Shown here: piece by piece, positions 10,701-16,123 of the stretch | How the letters are laid out: each line of letters opens with the position of its first letter | Numbering within the stretch: position 1 is the first letter of the stretch | From: JBDRED01 sp043820025 [NCBI: Elusimicrobiota bacterium] | GTDB taxonomy: Bacteria; RUG730; JBDRED01 | Direction: 5' to 3' | Length of the DNA: 38,098 nt | Assembly (NCBI GenBank): GCA_043820025.1 | Contig: JBDRED010000040.1 | Location: 1 to 38,098 of the forward strand | Notes under the pieces: model-generated | What the model was told of the DNA's origin: nothing | What the model saw: the letters and a program-made list of their open reading frames with translations, nothing else | The model's database searches: none | Translations under genes and position numbers: made by a program

Positions 10701-11093
10701 TATAACCGGCTGCGCCAAATACCATTCGGCCTTGCACTTGAGATAGAGGAAGTTAAAACACAGGCTGAGACGGTAGCTATACAAAGAGAAAGCAATATTA
10801 CGCCTGTTATACATATATTGCCGGAAGGAACTATATTACGATTTGAGCTGGACAGCGAAACAAAAGCTGTAACAAACGCCGGAGTTTTAGATAAACCTGT
10901 AACACGTTTAGACGCAATTCCCGAAAGCGCTCTTGCAAAAATGCGAAGTGGTAAAACGCTTCATGAACTAGTTAATTCACTAAATCCTTTCTTGGGTATA
11001 TTTGAAGACGCATTAAAACGTATACGAGAAACATTACATCCTGAAAGCAAAAATCTTGAAGAGAAATTTAAAGCAATGGCAGCAGCAGCGTAA
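1734..11093 (+). CDS. Giant exported multidomain protein: TIKI/EreA-like domain, helical regions, ankyrin repeats, alpha/beta-hydrolase
   Basis: The protein is 3119 residues from the ATG at 1734, chosen because GGGGAC precedes it by 7 bases and it opens a signal peptide ending AWA-Q near residue 28; an in-frame ATG at 1704 would add 10 residues. Residues about 55-480 look like a TIKI/TraB/EreA-ChaN-type domain: H66 in VQDLHCH, E96 in GLEG and a GGFH motif (450-453). A beta-rich stretch (about 590-760) and long amphipathic helices (about 780-1780) follow. Between two acidic linkers (about 1785-1821 and 2376-2407) sit ankyrin repeats (about 1857-2013), a possible membrane helix (about 2063-2103) and a BEM46-like hydrolase (about 2125-2375) with GHSMG (Ser2240), Asp2321 and His2353. 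The C-terminal 700 residues are helical and unrecognised. It stands alone on the plus strand. I infer a role at or outside the cell surface; the substrates are unknown. Confidence 0.9.
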   Translation: MKRLNARILSYITLLTFVSTLLNDFAWAQALPAPSQTLILPEQYGKITERYTGKSAQRIICVQDLHCHPEVQRNINEIINSVKEQFGDNFQILGLEGTPGNVDTSLLGNIPDQEIKKKVLDYFIDKGDISGPEIYTILHPNTMQLIGIEDAELYFHNFALLSKSLSYRKLIDNVINNIRFELNRIKVYLYPDDLKAFDLRKTIYSEGRETLFTYVRFLKETAAHLNIPFELEYPQLENYLKTNEYKRKLNPQNISKEADYIFAQLQKLLNVNELRTLEKYSKGDAMTYYKYLNDFLKKHKIDISQNYKDMSLYFRYLEHNAQIDEIKIVEEKEQLEYKIRRSMVATRPDATKVMEAERILNLLHGYVWNKSSSQDVEEWRASKYEFYDLLTQIGNRMLSENYFQKSIDIIDRAEENMLDFYIDAVKRNEILTKNILSNGNKSPIKLIVIGGFHAQGIKDALKSRGVSYDLVIPNLTEMGEEDLYLKRVIEQRNWLESDRAPTLAKEIMQEREALMVLSKFYTGELTVEVMEQITLELLNTYDFKTAQEITTLFNRFMKEYFKDDPATKIAIEIRESLTQTNKINVDISITGNYVIKGRSLPVITVHRDSFVKNDAGSYSLYSPTPEEPLSIETTTEQIDSEASDFLRALNITNFPISELLSPIIGDKVVLRGKDIISRSFEMNGNNIQIVARGQSGANELILINNDLVLPKNIVIQITTSGGRVLSGIARIDIVDNNLRLQIGYPGSDLIGTRTIESRDILQAVKEFEKRSKTEKPAAPGRTRLEEIELAIKDIQREKETLSMKRYLCELVEKILNSSLKLLPAQENAIAKDTTAVLIANKLQKMREQVKAFILQSTTWEGIEVGGSLHFQLESLAEEFLDTIIAETIDEIRKRGPDSISLDDIFFLIDSKLTPEYLIERGVSNNKLNQGLLRIVLTGSLQQALTEQIIPQLSPDVNLVSQNLEFQNTIREFFKTNIRALLLKSGASPAQAEKIIYDLNAEINKLISPELITEILQETLRSLLKELLIDYTLERRTDNVFNELLSGIIAEEIEDQELREIIQGTRQDTEGFAKVIRTISTNPNLLELISKNILTEGALSGSLETVLSRDKLQKSLGPIVASQMALIASGMEKDLKKGLLPGQQESLNATMLSSWQLRQLFKETSLESVISNANLLSLFTSASLSPKISEVNPDNITSAIILQPENLSDLLSGTKNLFWRFFIAYTAKDKTDSILRAGKDLLPVRIMKNPSVGEFQNSLLAKSARGEIGVLNPGNTIAGSILQHDPSARQEGNFISEKETVSLTGDLDSQISSLESEKKDLEEGREYSAPGFTIETKEGTIKGYILEDNLHLDILGINPNAETAYRTDIRRIPDSALRAFTISLFNKIRAGETSLTDEFINLYRIQTKQPALSDDDILTHALYSPSNIAATLRVLSAVLMRDVYADKIIDAIEGLSKDRYNEPTLSDPYYLIKAVLLSLGEIKLNEFQSLVTQVKKEQWIAENVVPLYQSQIQIPTSQIGLFELEMLSNYFGMKKIITTKQEEKMVILAENDLRGPISILVYKKGLFSYVVPEEERIILEEIGRGVSKGIVGALIDIQNTVTTLFSPVSSPRGNELVKVPTIGPTKRVITSITRAQTVTIESLLNALGMEIMDSIIRKKITLNSDQHRSFIQAFGQALGRENMTITDIQSWLDENHIIENQALLGSILRNTISARAQGSQIVEDPERIIEFVAVYFNSGIILRDFNTKTISTIGAKDRASQLVIEKDNTGRKYNRLARLTPDEIEELPPADRAEIAAQEEAEETGAEVEIAEEEAIKPEYNDEVFNLHKTAKQGSKEEFEGTYGKLIRKYLDYGDLLSIPDNNGNLPMHNAAGAGNSAVAEYLLERINFKKFTNAQNADGRTPLMLAIMNGRINVIHLLLDIDQDTTRPLTDISIKDNAGNTALHYAVMHNDFNTAERLLALGANVNAQNSEGNTPMHLALLADTINSDLIKLLLDQTDSSIKNTAGQTIKKALESRDDKVKGKKETQTVFETQETQSIEQEEIYKKNKELVFRDIADYKKQHIISNPILRVLFDPLFVFVSFMERFFLFAGHYMQGFWRAKHMLTLQTFRTGKSYDALQEDKETEAYKGLNFQDYEITTKDDFKIRGRHIYVANPKGSILISNNNAGTFSSISATVKYFITQGFDVSVYDYPGYAKSKGTPSESALYNAGEAAYTQMQNAYRAAHGNILPASKILLFGHSMGASVANYLTYTLPSAGLIQASGFTDYQEEILYTFNRLPIITLLPGSLKRFFSEWSGIRFNSAGRMGAMNIPVFIIHGEGDIMVPTEMGITLTEMLPQGKRTLVTVSDLADPHNSLSNMLKASSIQLNTFLNKNITGYAEPAAAPEEEAVEEEVIEIDEEPTLADLLAAAEVYADQVQITLSQRIRLFFNRQFNPIFRKNISFPGIFQRTTGIISAVEPPPSEEYLNAMLEAEGLTVFGRGFEATARSLIYFSGTQVTLNTLADVWTYISNNFIEVDWASEEPPKGIHLSKVNFLKYRYVADALRKAAPGMSLKITSARGDILARRIQGREDTLAVSIDMLEALAIYRAGLDNDGLFFKLCQELTSGTEENKGHEAREAEELEKIRADTKEMDNVRSRFAYITDIAQRNEAIEQEILEIAHQRALAESGDMQRLFYETILHIEALQLIDLRNREDTLNMNEELRTVQQALNTARSSTQTLLTFENTLTLFPSAMQQYGNEVLNEDFSPATADNFRGEIIMPVSGMQSSEILTDLETRGVMTDGEVKPGIKIAFVGDAYPIGAADDDKIREMAEADKVFSALKEQGVDEARVLGPLGLREILNKGLADEDIDRVAYISSDNRLITGSGFISPEIIDKTAEIRKVGRPTEREVSEVLNDTALFISRVVKALGAEVITGMLEELKPDEDWVSRTQIFTSRITQDKEQALRDIGLTPQTIVQVLSLGWMIYGNKGILNNTSKEAYKTMLQNEKYNRLRQIPFGLALEIEEVKTQAETVAIQRESNITPVIHILPEGTILRFELDSETKAVTNAGVLDKPVTRLDAIPESALAKMRSGKTLHELVNSLNPFLGIFEDALKRIRETLHPESKNLEEKFKAMAAAA

Positions 11094-11138
11094 AGAGGTT
11101 AATGAGCTAAAGAGTTATTATCCCCCCTCACCTTCATC

Positions 11139-11157
11139 CTCTCCCCACAGGGGAGAA
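11139..11157. repeat. Short GC-rich hairpin after the giant gene
   Basis: CTCCCC (11141-11146) and GGGGAG (11150-11155) form a tight stem with an ACA loop in an otherwise AT-rich spacer. There is no T-run after it on the plus strand, so it is not a canonical terminator for the giant gene. It looks like a dispersed intergenic repeat. Confidence 0.5.
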
Positions 11158-11217
11158 GAAAATTTAGACTACAGATTCTATAAAATATATTAAACAGCCT
11201 ACTTCTTCCCTTTGCCG

Positions 11218-11239
11218 GACGGGGTTTGTAACCCCGTTC
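11218..11239. repeat. Hairpin repeat, copy A (GACGGGGTTTGTAACCCC core)
   Basis: CGGGGTT and AACCCCG pair perfectly around a TGT loop (11220-11236). A diverged copy lies at 11636-11657 in the same orientation, 17 of 22 bases identical, so the two bracket the small membrane-protein gene. This copy could also act as a T-less hairpin terminator for the minus-strand run ending at 11248. Confidence 0.6.
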
Positions 11240-11247
11240 ATTTCATA

Positions 11248-11496
11248 TTACTTCTTCTCTATTTTTGACAATCCTACAATGACTAAAATATACGCGATTG
11301 TGCGAATACTTATTAAAAACCCTGTCAAATCTCTTTGCATACCTGCGAACGTAATAATGTGCGATACACAGAATATTGTAAACGCCAGCCCAATGAGCAT
11401 AAACGCTTTCATTCCGCTCTTACTCGCTCCCTTAAACCCTAATACGCTGATAATCGCGCATAAAATAATGTTCACTACATCAATCGGATCACCCAT
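11248..11496 (-). CDS. Small three-helix membrane protein, function unknown
   Basis: The protein is 82 residues from the ATG at 11496. That start is preferred over a TTG 15 bases upstream because GGAGGT (11504-11509 region) sits about 7 bases before it. It has three predicted transmembrane helices (about residues 5-22, 30-50 and 58-77) and a short basic tail ending KIEKK. I recognise no family. It is the last gene of a long minus-strand run, 189 bases after the GT2 gene, and is bracketed by two copies of a hairpin repeat. A flippase role like GtcA is conceivable from context, but GtcA proteins are longer with four helices, so this is not claimed. Confidence 0.7.
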   Translation of the reverse strand: MGDPIDVVNIILCAIISVLGFKGASKSGMKAFMLIGLAFTIFCVSHIITFAGMQRDLTGFLISIRTIAYILVIVGLSKIEKK

Positions 11497-11574
11497 AACA
11501 AATACCTCCAAAAATATAATAAATTTTATAATGCAGATTTATTATGCCATGTCAAATTTACATAAATTTAACAA

Positions 11575-11606
11575 GAATTCAGAAGCCGGAATTCAGGATT
11601 CAGAAT
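11575..11606. repeat. Heptanucleotide tandem repeat (GAATTCA type)
   Basis: Units of seven bases in a row: GAATTCA, GAAGCCG, GAATTCA, GGATTCA and a partial GAAT. The period is exact, with substitutions in the second and fourth units. It lies in the spacer between the small membrane gene and the GT2 gene. A second heptamer array, with a different unit, is at 35582-35602. Confidence 0.55.
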
Positions 11607-11635
11607 ATTATAATAATTTTCCAATACCTTTTATT

Positions 11636-11657
11636 GACGGGATTTGTAATTCCATCC
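11636..11657. repeat. Hairpin repeat, copy B (diverged copy of 11218-11239)
   Basis: It has the same orientation as copy A, with five transitions. One stem pair is changed on both sides (G-C to A-T), and another becomes G-T, so most of the stem is preserved. It sits between the end of the GT2 gene and the small membrane-protein gene. Confidence 0.5.
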
Positions 11658-11685
11658 GCATGTTTATTTCTTTTGATAATAACAA

Positions 11686-12627
11686 TTACTCGTACTTCTT
11701 TCTTATTAAAAATATAGGCCTTTGTTTTACCTCCAGATAACTCTTTGCTATATACTCGCCTATTATTCCAATAAACAAGCTCTGTAATCCGCCAAATATC
11801 ATAACAGTAAGAGCAATAAACGCCCATCCGGGAACATTAACGTTTCTAAACAGCTTAACATATAAAATAAAGGACATACCAAAAACAGACACGAAAAATG
11901 ACACAAACCCAAACAATGCAATAATTCTTATAGGAGTATTGCTGAGCGATGTAATACCATCCAAAGCAAATCCAAATAACGCGTGAATCTTAAACTTTGT
12001 CTTCCCGGCCTTTCTTTTTCTTCTGTCATAATACACAAGCGCATACTTTGACTCCAGATTAAGTATCATACCGCGCAAATATCTATTTCGTTCAGGAAAC
12101 TTTTTTAGGTCTTCAAGCGCGCTGCTGCTTAGTAATCTAAAATCTCCATGATTATATACTGACGGAGCGCCCATCTTATCCAAAAACCAATAATATAAAT
12201 GCGCAGTCCACCTCTTTAAAAAGAAATCAGCTTTTCTTTTTTTGCGCACGCCAAGCACCATATCGTAACCCTCATAGTATTTAACGATCATATCCGCAAT
12301 ACTTGCCGGATCGTCCTGCAGATCAGCATCAATACTTACAACCATCTCCTTAGTTGCGTTAAACAATCCTGCTGTTATAGATCCTTGATACCCGAAATTT
12401 CTTCTCAAATCTAAAATCACAATATTTTTATCTTCGTTTTTTAGTTCAATCATCTTTTCAAGCGTATCATCGGTTGACCCGTTATTTACCATTACTATCT
12501 CATATCCATCCATAATTTTACCCTGCCATTTATCTAACAGCGTCTTAATTTCAGCATAGGTGTTTTTAATAACTTCAGATTCATTATGACAAGGTATTAC
12601 AATTGACAGCGAAGATAACTTATTCAT
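11686..12627 (-). CDS. GT2 family polyprenyl-phosphate-type glycosyltransferase (GtrB/CsbB/DPM1-like)
   Basis: This is a 313-residue membrane glycosyltransferase. The family moves a hexose from a nucleotide sugar to undecaprenyl phosphate on the cytoplasmic face. An N-terminal GT-A domain opens with LSIVIPCHNE. It carries NNGSTDDT (48-55) and the metal-binding DADLQDDP (100-107). Two C-terminal transmembrane helices (about 230-255 and 268-292) complete the standard GtrB/CsbB architecture, and the length is typical. It overlaps the rfbH stop by four bases (ATGA) and has AGGAG ahead of its ATG inside rfbH, so the two are translationally coupled. With two YfhO-type proteins upstream in the same run, a lipid-carrier glycosylation route is a reasonable inference. 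The sugar is unknown. Confidence 0.92.
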   Translation of the reverse strand: MNKLSSLSIVIPCHNESEVIKNTYAEIKTLLDKWQGKIMDGYEIVMVNNGSTDDTLEKMIELKNEDKNIVILDLRRNFGYQGSITAGLFNATKEMVVSIDADLQDDPASIADMIVKYYEGYDMVLGVRKKRKADFFLKRWTAHLYYWFLDKMGAPSVYNHGDFRLLSSSALEDLKKFPERNRYLRGMILNLESKYALVYYDRRKRKAGKTKFKIHALFGFALDGITSLSNTPIRIIALFGFVSFFVSVFGMSFILYVKLFRNVNVPGWAFIALTVMIFGGLQSLFIGIIGEYIAKSYLEVKQRPIFLIRKKYE

Positions 12628-13946
12628 TTAACAAACTCCTTTAAAACTTCAATTATATAGTCCAGCGCTTCTTCTTTCATTCCGGGATACACGCCGAACC
12701 AAAAACTATCATACATAATCTTATCTGTATTTTTAAGCCCGCCCGCGATTCTGTAATCTTTGCCTTCAATTAGATCGTCAAAAACCGGCTGTTTTACAAG
12801 ATTCCCTCCGAAAAGATTGCGCGTCTGAATATTATGTTTCTCTAAATATTCAACAACATCATTGCGCGTAAACGAAAGATTATCCTGTAATGTAATTAGG
12901 AATCCAAACCAAGACGGCTCAGCGTTTTTAGCCGGTTCAGGCAATATAAAATATTTTTTTAAATCCTTTAGGCCGTCGTATATTTTCTCATGATTCTCTC
13001 TGCGCTTTTTTATAAATCCTTCGAGTTTATCTATCTGCGCGCATCCAATAGCAGCCTGCATATCTGTTGTTTTTAGATTAAATCCAAAATGGCTATAAAC
13101 ATATTTATGGTCATAACCAAAAGGAAGTTTTCCAAACTGCCCGGAAAATCTATTCTTACATGTATTATCAACGCCGCTCTCACACCAGCAGTCCCTGCCC
13201 CAATCGCGCATAGAAAGCATTATTTTTTTTAACATTGGGTCGTTTGTATATACAGCTCCGCCCTCTCCCATAGTCATATGATGCGGCGGATAAAAACTGC
13301 TTGTCCCAATATCGCCCCATGTTCCTGTATACCTGCCGTCATATTTACTGCCTAGCGCGTCACAATTATCTTCAATAAGCCACAAATTGTGCTTGGAACA
13401 AAAAGCTTTTACCTCGCGAATATCAAATGGATTGCCTAATGTATGCGCTGCCATGACCGCTTTTGTCTTTTTTGAGAGAGCAGATTCTAAATGTTTGGGA
13501 TCAATATTACCATTAACGTCAACATCAACAAAAACCGGCACAGCGCCATATTGAATAATTGGCGCAATAGTAGTAGGGAATCCGCAGGCTATGGTTATTA
13601 CTTCGTCTCCTCGATTTACTCTTCTTTCATCTAAAAGGTGCGATGTCAAAGCCATAAAGGCTATGAGATTAGCAGATGATCCGGAGTTTACAAGCAGGCA
13701 ATATTTAATTCCAAGAAACTCAGCAAGCTTTGTTTCAAATTCCTTTGAATATCTCCCATAAGTCAGCCAAAACTCAAGACTGCTGTCAACAAGATTAACC
13801 AGCTCTTTATCGTCAAACACCCTGCCTGCGTAATTAACCCGCGACTTTCTTTTTATAAACTCCCGCTTTGTCTCAGCCTCAAGAGCCTTATAATATTCCT
13901 TTGTCATATCAAGTATATTTTTTCTTATTTCATCTTTCTTACTCAC
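12624..13946 (-). CDS. rfbH: CDP-4-keto-6-deoxy-D-glucose 3-dehydrase (E1), PMP and [2Fe-2S] dependent
   Basis: The protein has 440 residues, the normal length for RfbH/DdhC/AscC. It removes the C3 hydroxyl of CDP-4-keto-6-deoxyglucose, the defining step to 3,6-dideoxyhexoses. The fold is that of the DegT/DnrJ/EryC1 aminotransferases, but the catalytic Lys is replaced by His (H222 in PHHMTMGEGG), as in characterised E1. The iron-sulfur motif known for E1 (C-x57-C-x-C-x7-C) is exact: C195, C253, C255 and C263. The start is GTG at 13946, with GGGAG upstream. The four-base overlap with the GT2 gene suggests coupling. The partner reductase E3 (ddhD/ascD/rfbI) is not in the window. Confidence 0.96.
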   Translation of the reverse strand: MSKKDEIRKNILDMTKEYYKALEAETKREFIKRKSRVNYAGRVFDDKELVNLVDSSLEFWLTYGRYSKEFETKLAEFLGIKYCLLVNSGSSANLIAFMALTSHLLDERRVNRGDEVITIACGFPTTIAPIIQYGAVPVFVDVDVNGNIDPKHLESALSKKTKAVMAAHTLGNPFDIREVKAFCSKHNLWLIEDNCDALGSKYDGRYTGTWGDIGTSSFYPPHHMTMGEGGAVYTNDPMLKKIMLSMRDWGRDCWCESGVDNTCKNRFSGQFGKLPFGYDHKYVYSHFGFNLKTTDMQAAIGCAQIDKLEGFIKKRRENHEKIYDGLKDLKKYFILPEPAKNAEPSWFGFLITLQDNLSFTRNDVVEYLEKHNIQTRNLFGGNLVKQPVFDDLIEGKDYRIAGGLKNTDKIMYDSFWFGVYPGMKEEALDYIIEVLKEFVK

Positions 13947-13990
13947 CTTTCTCTCCCATCATTTTTTTTTATTCAGATATTATTTCTATT

Positions 13991-14055
13991 TGTCATTCCC
14001 GGTTTGACCGGCAATCCGAATTTTTCTGTCATTCCGGGCTTGACCCGGAATCTTC
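13991..14055. repeat. Two tandem copies of a GTCATTCC...GGAATC palindromic repeat
   Basis: Copy 1 begins at 13991 and copy 2 at 14027, 36 bases apart. Each starts TGTCATTCC and can fold; in copy 2, ATTCCGGG pairs with CCCGGAAT around a five-base loop (14031-14051). They lie in the 126-base spacer between rfbH and the reductase gene and may act as a weak attenuator there. They belong to the same broad family as the repeats at 14973-15038 and 28811-28830. Confidence 0.65.
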
Positions 14056-14072
14056 GATAATTAATACACTTT

Positions 14073-14954
14073 CTATAACTTCATATATTCTATTGTTTTC
14101 ATTAGGCCATCTTTTATGCTTGTTTCCGGCGCCCATCCGGTAAGAGCTTTTAAAGCTTTTGTGTCTGCGCGCGAGTCCATTATCTCTCCGTCTCTATAAG
14201 TCAAAGCTCCAAAATTTATTTTACTCTTACTTTTTGTGATTTTTAAAACTATCTCAATAAATTCCTTTATTGAATTGCTGACGCCTCTGCCAATCCCAAA
14301 TTCAATATAATTCTCTTTAATCTTTGAAATATTATCTAAAACTAATTTAAAAGCAAGAGCCGCATCCTCGATAAATAAAAAATCTCTTTTTTGCGAGCCC
14401 GGCGTCATATCAATGCTTAATTCATTTGAAAGTATTCTATGAATTATATTTACAACAAATTTATTCTTCCTGTCCAGCGGGCCATAAATATGCTCCATTC
14501 TCATATTAAGTATTTGAGTTTTTCCCGCATATTTTTTTAATTTTTCAAGAAGATGTTTTTTTGAGAGAGAATAATCTAATAAATGCGTATATTTAATGTC
14601 GTCTCTATTAAAAAATGTATCTGTATTAATAAAACATTTTAATCCTTTTCTTATCCCTGATTCTAAAAGAGCAATAGGCAGTTCAATATTTACTTTATTA
14701 ATCTCATCTGCGCTCTTCCCATTTCCATATTCAACAGCTGTGTGCGCTATCACATCAATTTTATTCTCATCAAATATTTTATTAATAGCGGTCTTATCAA
14801 TATCGTAAAATTTTACTTTATTAATTATTTTTTCTATACGCCAAGTATCAGAAAAACTCCGTTTAAGAATTATTACATTATAATCATTTATCAAAGCTTT
14901 TAGTACATAACTTCCTAAAAACCCTGTTGCGCCGGTTAATAAAATATTTTTCAC
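14073..14954 (-). CDS. NAD(P)-dependent reductase resembling CDP-abequose/CDP-paratose synthase
   Basis: This 293-residue extended SDR is predicted to reduce the 4-keto group of CDP-3,6-dideoxy-4-ketoglucose, the last step to a CDP-3,6-dideoxyhexose. The nucleotide motif GATGFLG (8-14) and YSLSK (Tyr128/Lys132) are present. Segments INTDTFF, NMRMEHIYGP, KRDFLFIEDAA and GALTYRDGEIM match my memory of Salmonella RfbJ (abequose synthase), including Thr where many SDRs have Ser. The start is GTG at 14954, with AGGAG six bases upstream. It sits between rfbG and rfbH, the expected place. Abequose and paratose synthases are related and differ in the stereochemistry they give at C4, so I do not assign the product or a gene symbol. 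Confidence 0.85.
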   Translation of the reverse strand: MKNILLTGATGFLGSYVLKALINDYNVIILKRSFSDTWRIEKIINKVKFYDIDKTAINKIFDENKIDVIAHTAVEYGNGKSADEINKVNIELPIALLESGIRKGLKCFINTDTFFNRDDIKYTHLLDYSLSKKHLLEKLKKYAGKTQILNMRMEHIYGPLDRKNKFVVNIIHRILSNELSIDMTPGSQKRDFLFIEDAALAFKLVLDNISKIKENYIEFGIGRGVSNSIKEFIEIVLKITKSKSKINFGALTYRDGEIMDSRADTKALKALTGWAPETSIKDGLMKTIEYMKL

Positions 14955-14972
14955 TTAAACTCCTGCCGCTTA

Positions 14973-15038
14973 GTCATTCTGAGCATAAATTCTCTGCCAT
15001 TCCCGCGTCTTTGTGTTATTCCCGCGCAGGAGGGATCT
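14973..15038. repeat. Degenerate copies of the GTCATTCC/CCATTCCCGCG-type repeat
   Basis: Three short, decayed segments (GTCATTCTGAG, CCATTCCCGCG, TTATTCCCGCGCAGGAGGGATC) follow one another in the 89-base spacer between rfbG and the reductase gene. They resemble the better-kept copies at 13991-14055. The last can pair CCCGCGC with parts of its own 3' half. Confidence 0.4.
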
Positions 15039-15043
15039 ACACA

Positions 15044-16123
15044 TTACTTTATATAATCCATTATATCATCAACACTATTAATTCTATTCTCTTTATAATA
15101 ATTCTTATACCATACTACAGTTTTCTTAATTGTTTTTTCTATTCCCCACACAGGCTTCCAACCAAGCATTGTTTTTGCTTTATTATTATCAAGACTCAAA
15201 AATCCTGCTTCATGCGGATTATTATTATCACTCTTGATTTCATAACTAATATCATTCCATTCTTTATTCACAAGCTTTACAATATTTTCTACTGTCATTA
15301 CTTCGTTATTGTCAGGCCCAAAATTCCAACCGGAAGCAAACTCCTTTTTCCCTTCCAAAAGTTTCTGCCCAAGCATTAAATATCCTGATAAAGGTTCTAA
15401 TACATACTGCCAGGGCCTTGTTGCCTGAGAATTTCTTATAATAACTTTTTTCCCTCTACTGACAGCGCGCATTATATCCGGTATCAAACGATCTTCCGCC
15501 CAATCGCCTCCGCCTATAACATTACCTGCGCGGACACTTGCCAGAAGAGTGTTATGCGCTTTGCCATATTCATTAATATTAAAAAATGAATTTCTATAAC
15601 TTGCAGTCACAAGCTCTGCGCATCCTTTTGACGCGCTGTATGGGTCATACCCGCCCATTGGATCGCCTTCCTTATACGGCCGCTTATCCTCTTTATTCTC
15701 ATAACACTTATCGCTTGTAATATTAACAATAGCTTTTATATTTTTCACTTTGCGGCATACCTCAAAAACATTTGCAGTTCCTATAACATTTGTTCCGAAT
15801 GTTTCAAGAGGCTCTTTGTAAGAATATCTGACCAGCGGCTGAGCCGCCATATGAAAAACAATATCAGGCTTTGCGTTCAGCAAAGCATTATTTAATTTAT
15901 CTTTATCTCTGATATCGCCTATTATGCCGTTAATATTTAATTTAAGAAGTTCAAAATGATTTGGGGTAGTCGGAGGTTCTAAAGAATATCCTGTAACATC
16001 AGCGCCCATTAAAGTCAGCCACAACGCAATCCACGATCCCTTAAAACCTGTATGACCTGTTAGAAATACGGTTTTATCCTTATAAATTCCATTAAATAAT
16101 TTTTCTTTTACCAGATCTTCCAT
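15044..16123 (-). CDS. rfbG: CDP-glucose 4,6-dehydratase
   Basis: The protein has 359 residues, as expected for RfbG/DdhB. It converts CDP-D-glucose to CDP-4-keto-6-deoxy-D-glucose with bound NAD. The Rossmann motif with the family-specific form TGHTGFKGSW lies near residues 22-31. Other hallmarks are FHMAAQPLVRYSY, NITSDKCYENKE (Thr/Asp/Lys of the active site), PYSASKGCAELV (Tyr-x-x-x-Lys) and RAGNVIGGGDW. The ATG at 16123 is preceded by GAGG and overlaps the rfbF stop by 16 bases, so the two are tightly coupled. The product feeds RfbH, encoded two genes on. Confidence 0.97.
   Translation of the reverse strand: MEDLVKEKLFNGIYKDKTVFLTGHTGFKGSWIALWLTLMGADVTGYSLEPPTTPNHFELLKLNINGIIGDIRDKDKLNNALLNAKPDIVFHMAAQPLVRYSYKEPLETFGTNVIGTANVFEVCRKVKNIKAIVNITSDKCYENKEDKRPYKEGDPMGGYDPYSASKGCAELVTASYRNSFFNINEYGKAHNTLLASVRAGNVIGGGDWAEDRLIPDIMRAVSRGKKVIIRNSQATRPWQYVLEPLSGYLMLGQKLLEGKKEFASGWNFGPDNNEVMTVENIVKLVNKEWNDISYEIKSDNNNPHEAGFLSLDNNKAKTMLGWKPVWGIEKTIKKTVVWYKNYYKENRINSVDDIMDYIK

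Noticed and set aside
11139-11157. Rho-independent terminator of the giant gene
   Set aside because: The stem is good, but no T-run follows it on the plus strand.
11248-11496. GtcA-type flippase completing a CsbB/GtcA/YfhO route
   Set aside because: The protein is too short, has three helices instead of four, and shows no GtcA motif I can recognise.
11575-11606. CRISPR-like repeat array
   Set aside because: Units are only seven bases with no spacers, and no cas genes are in the window.
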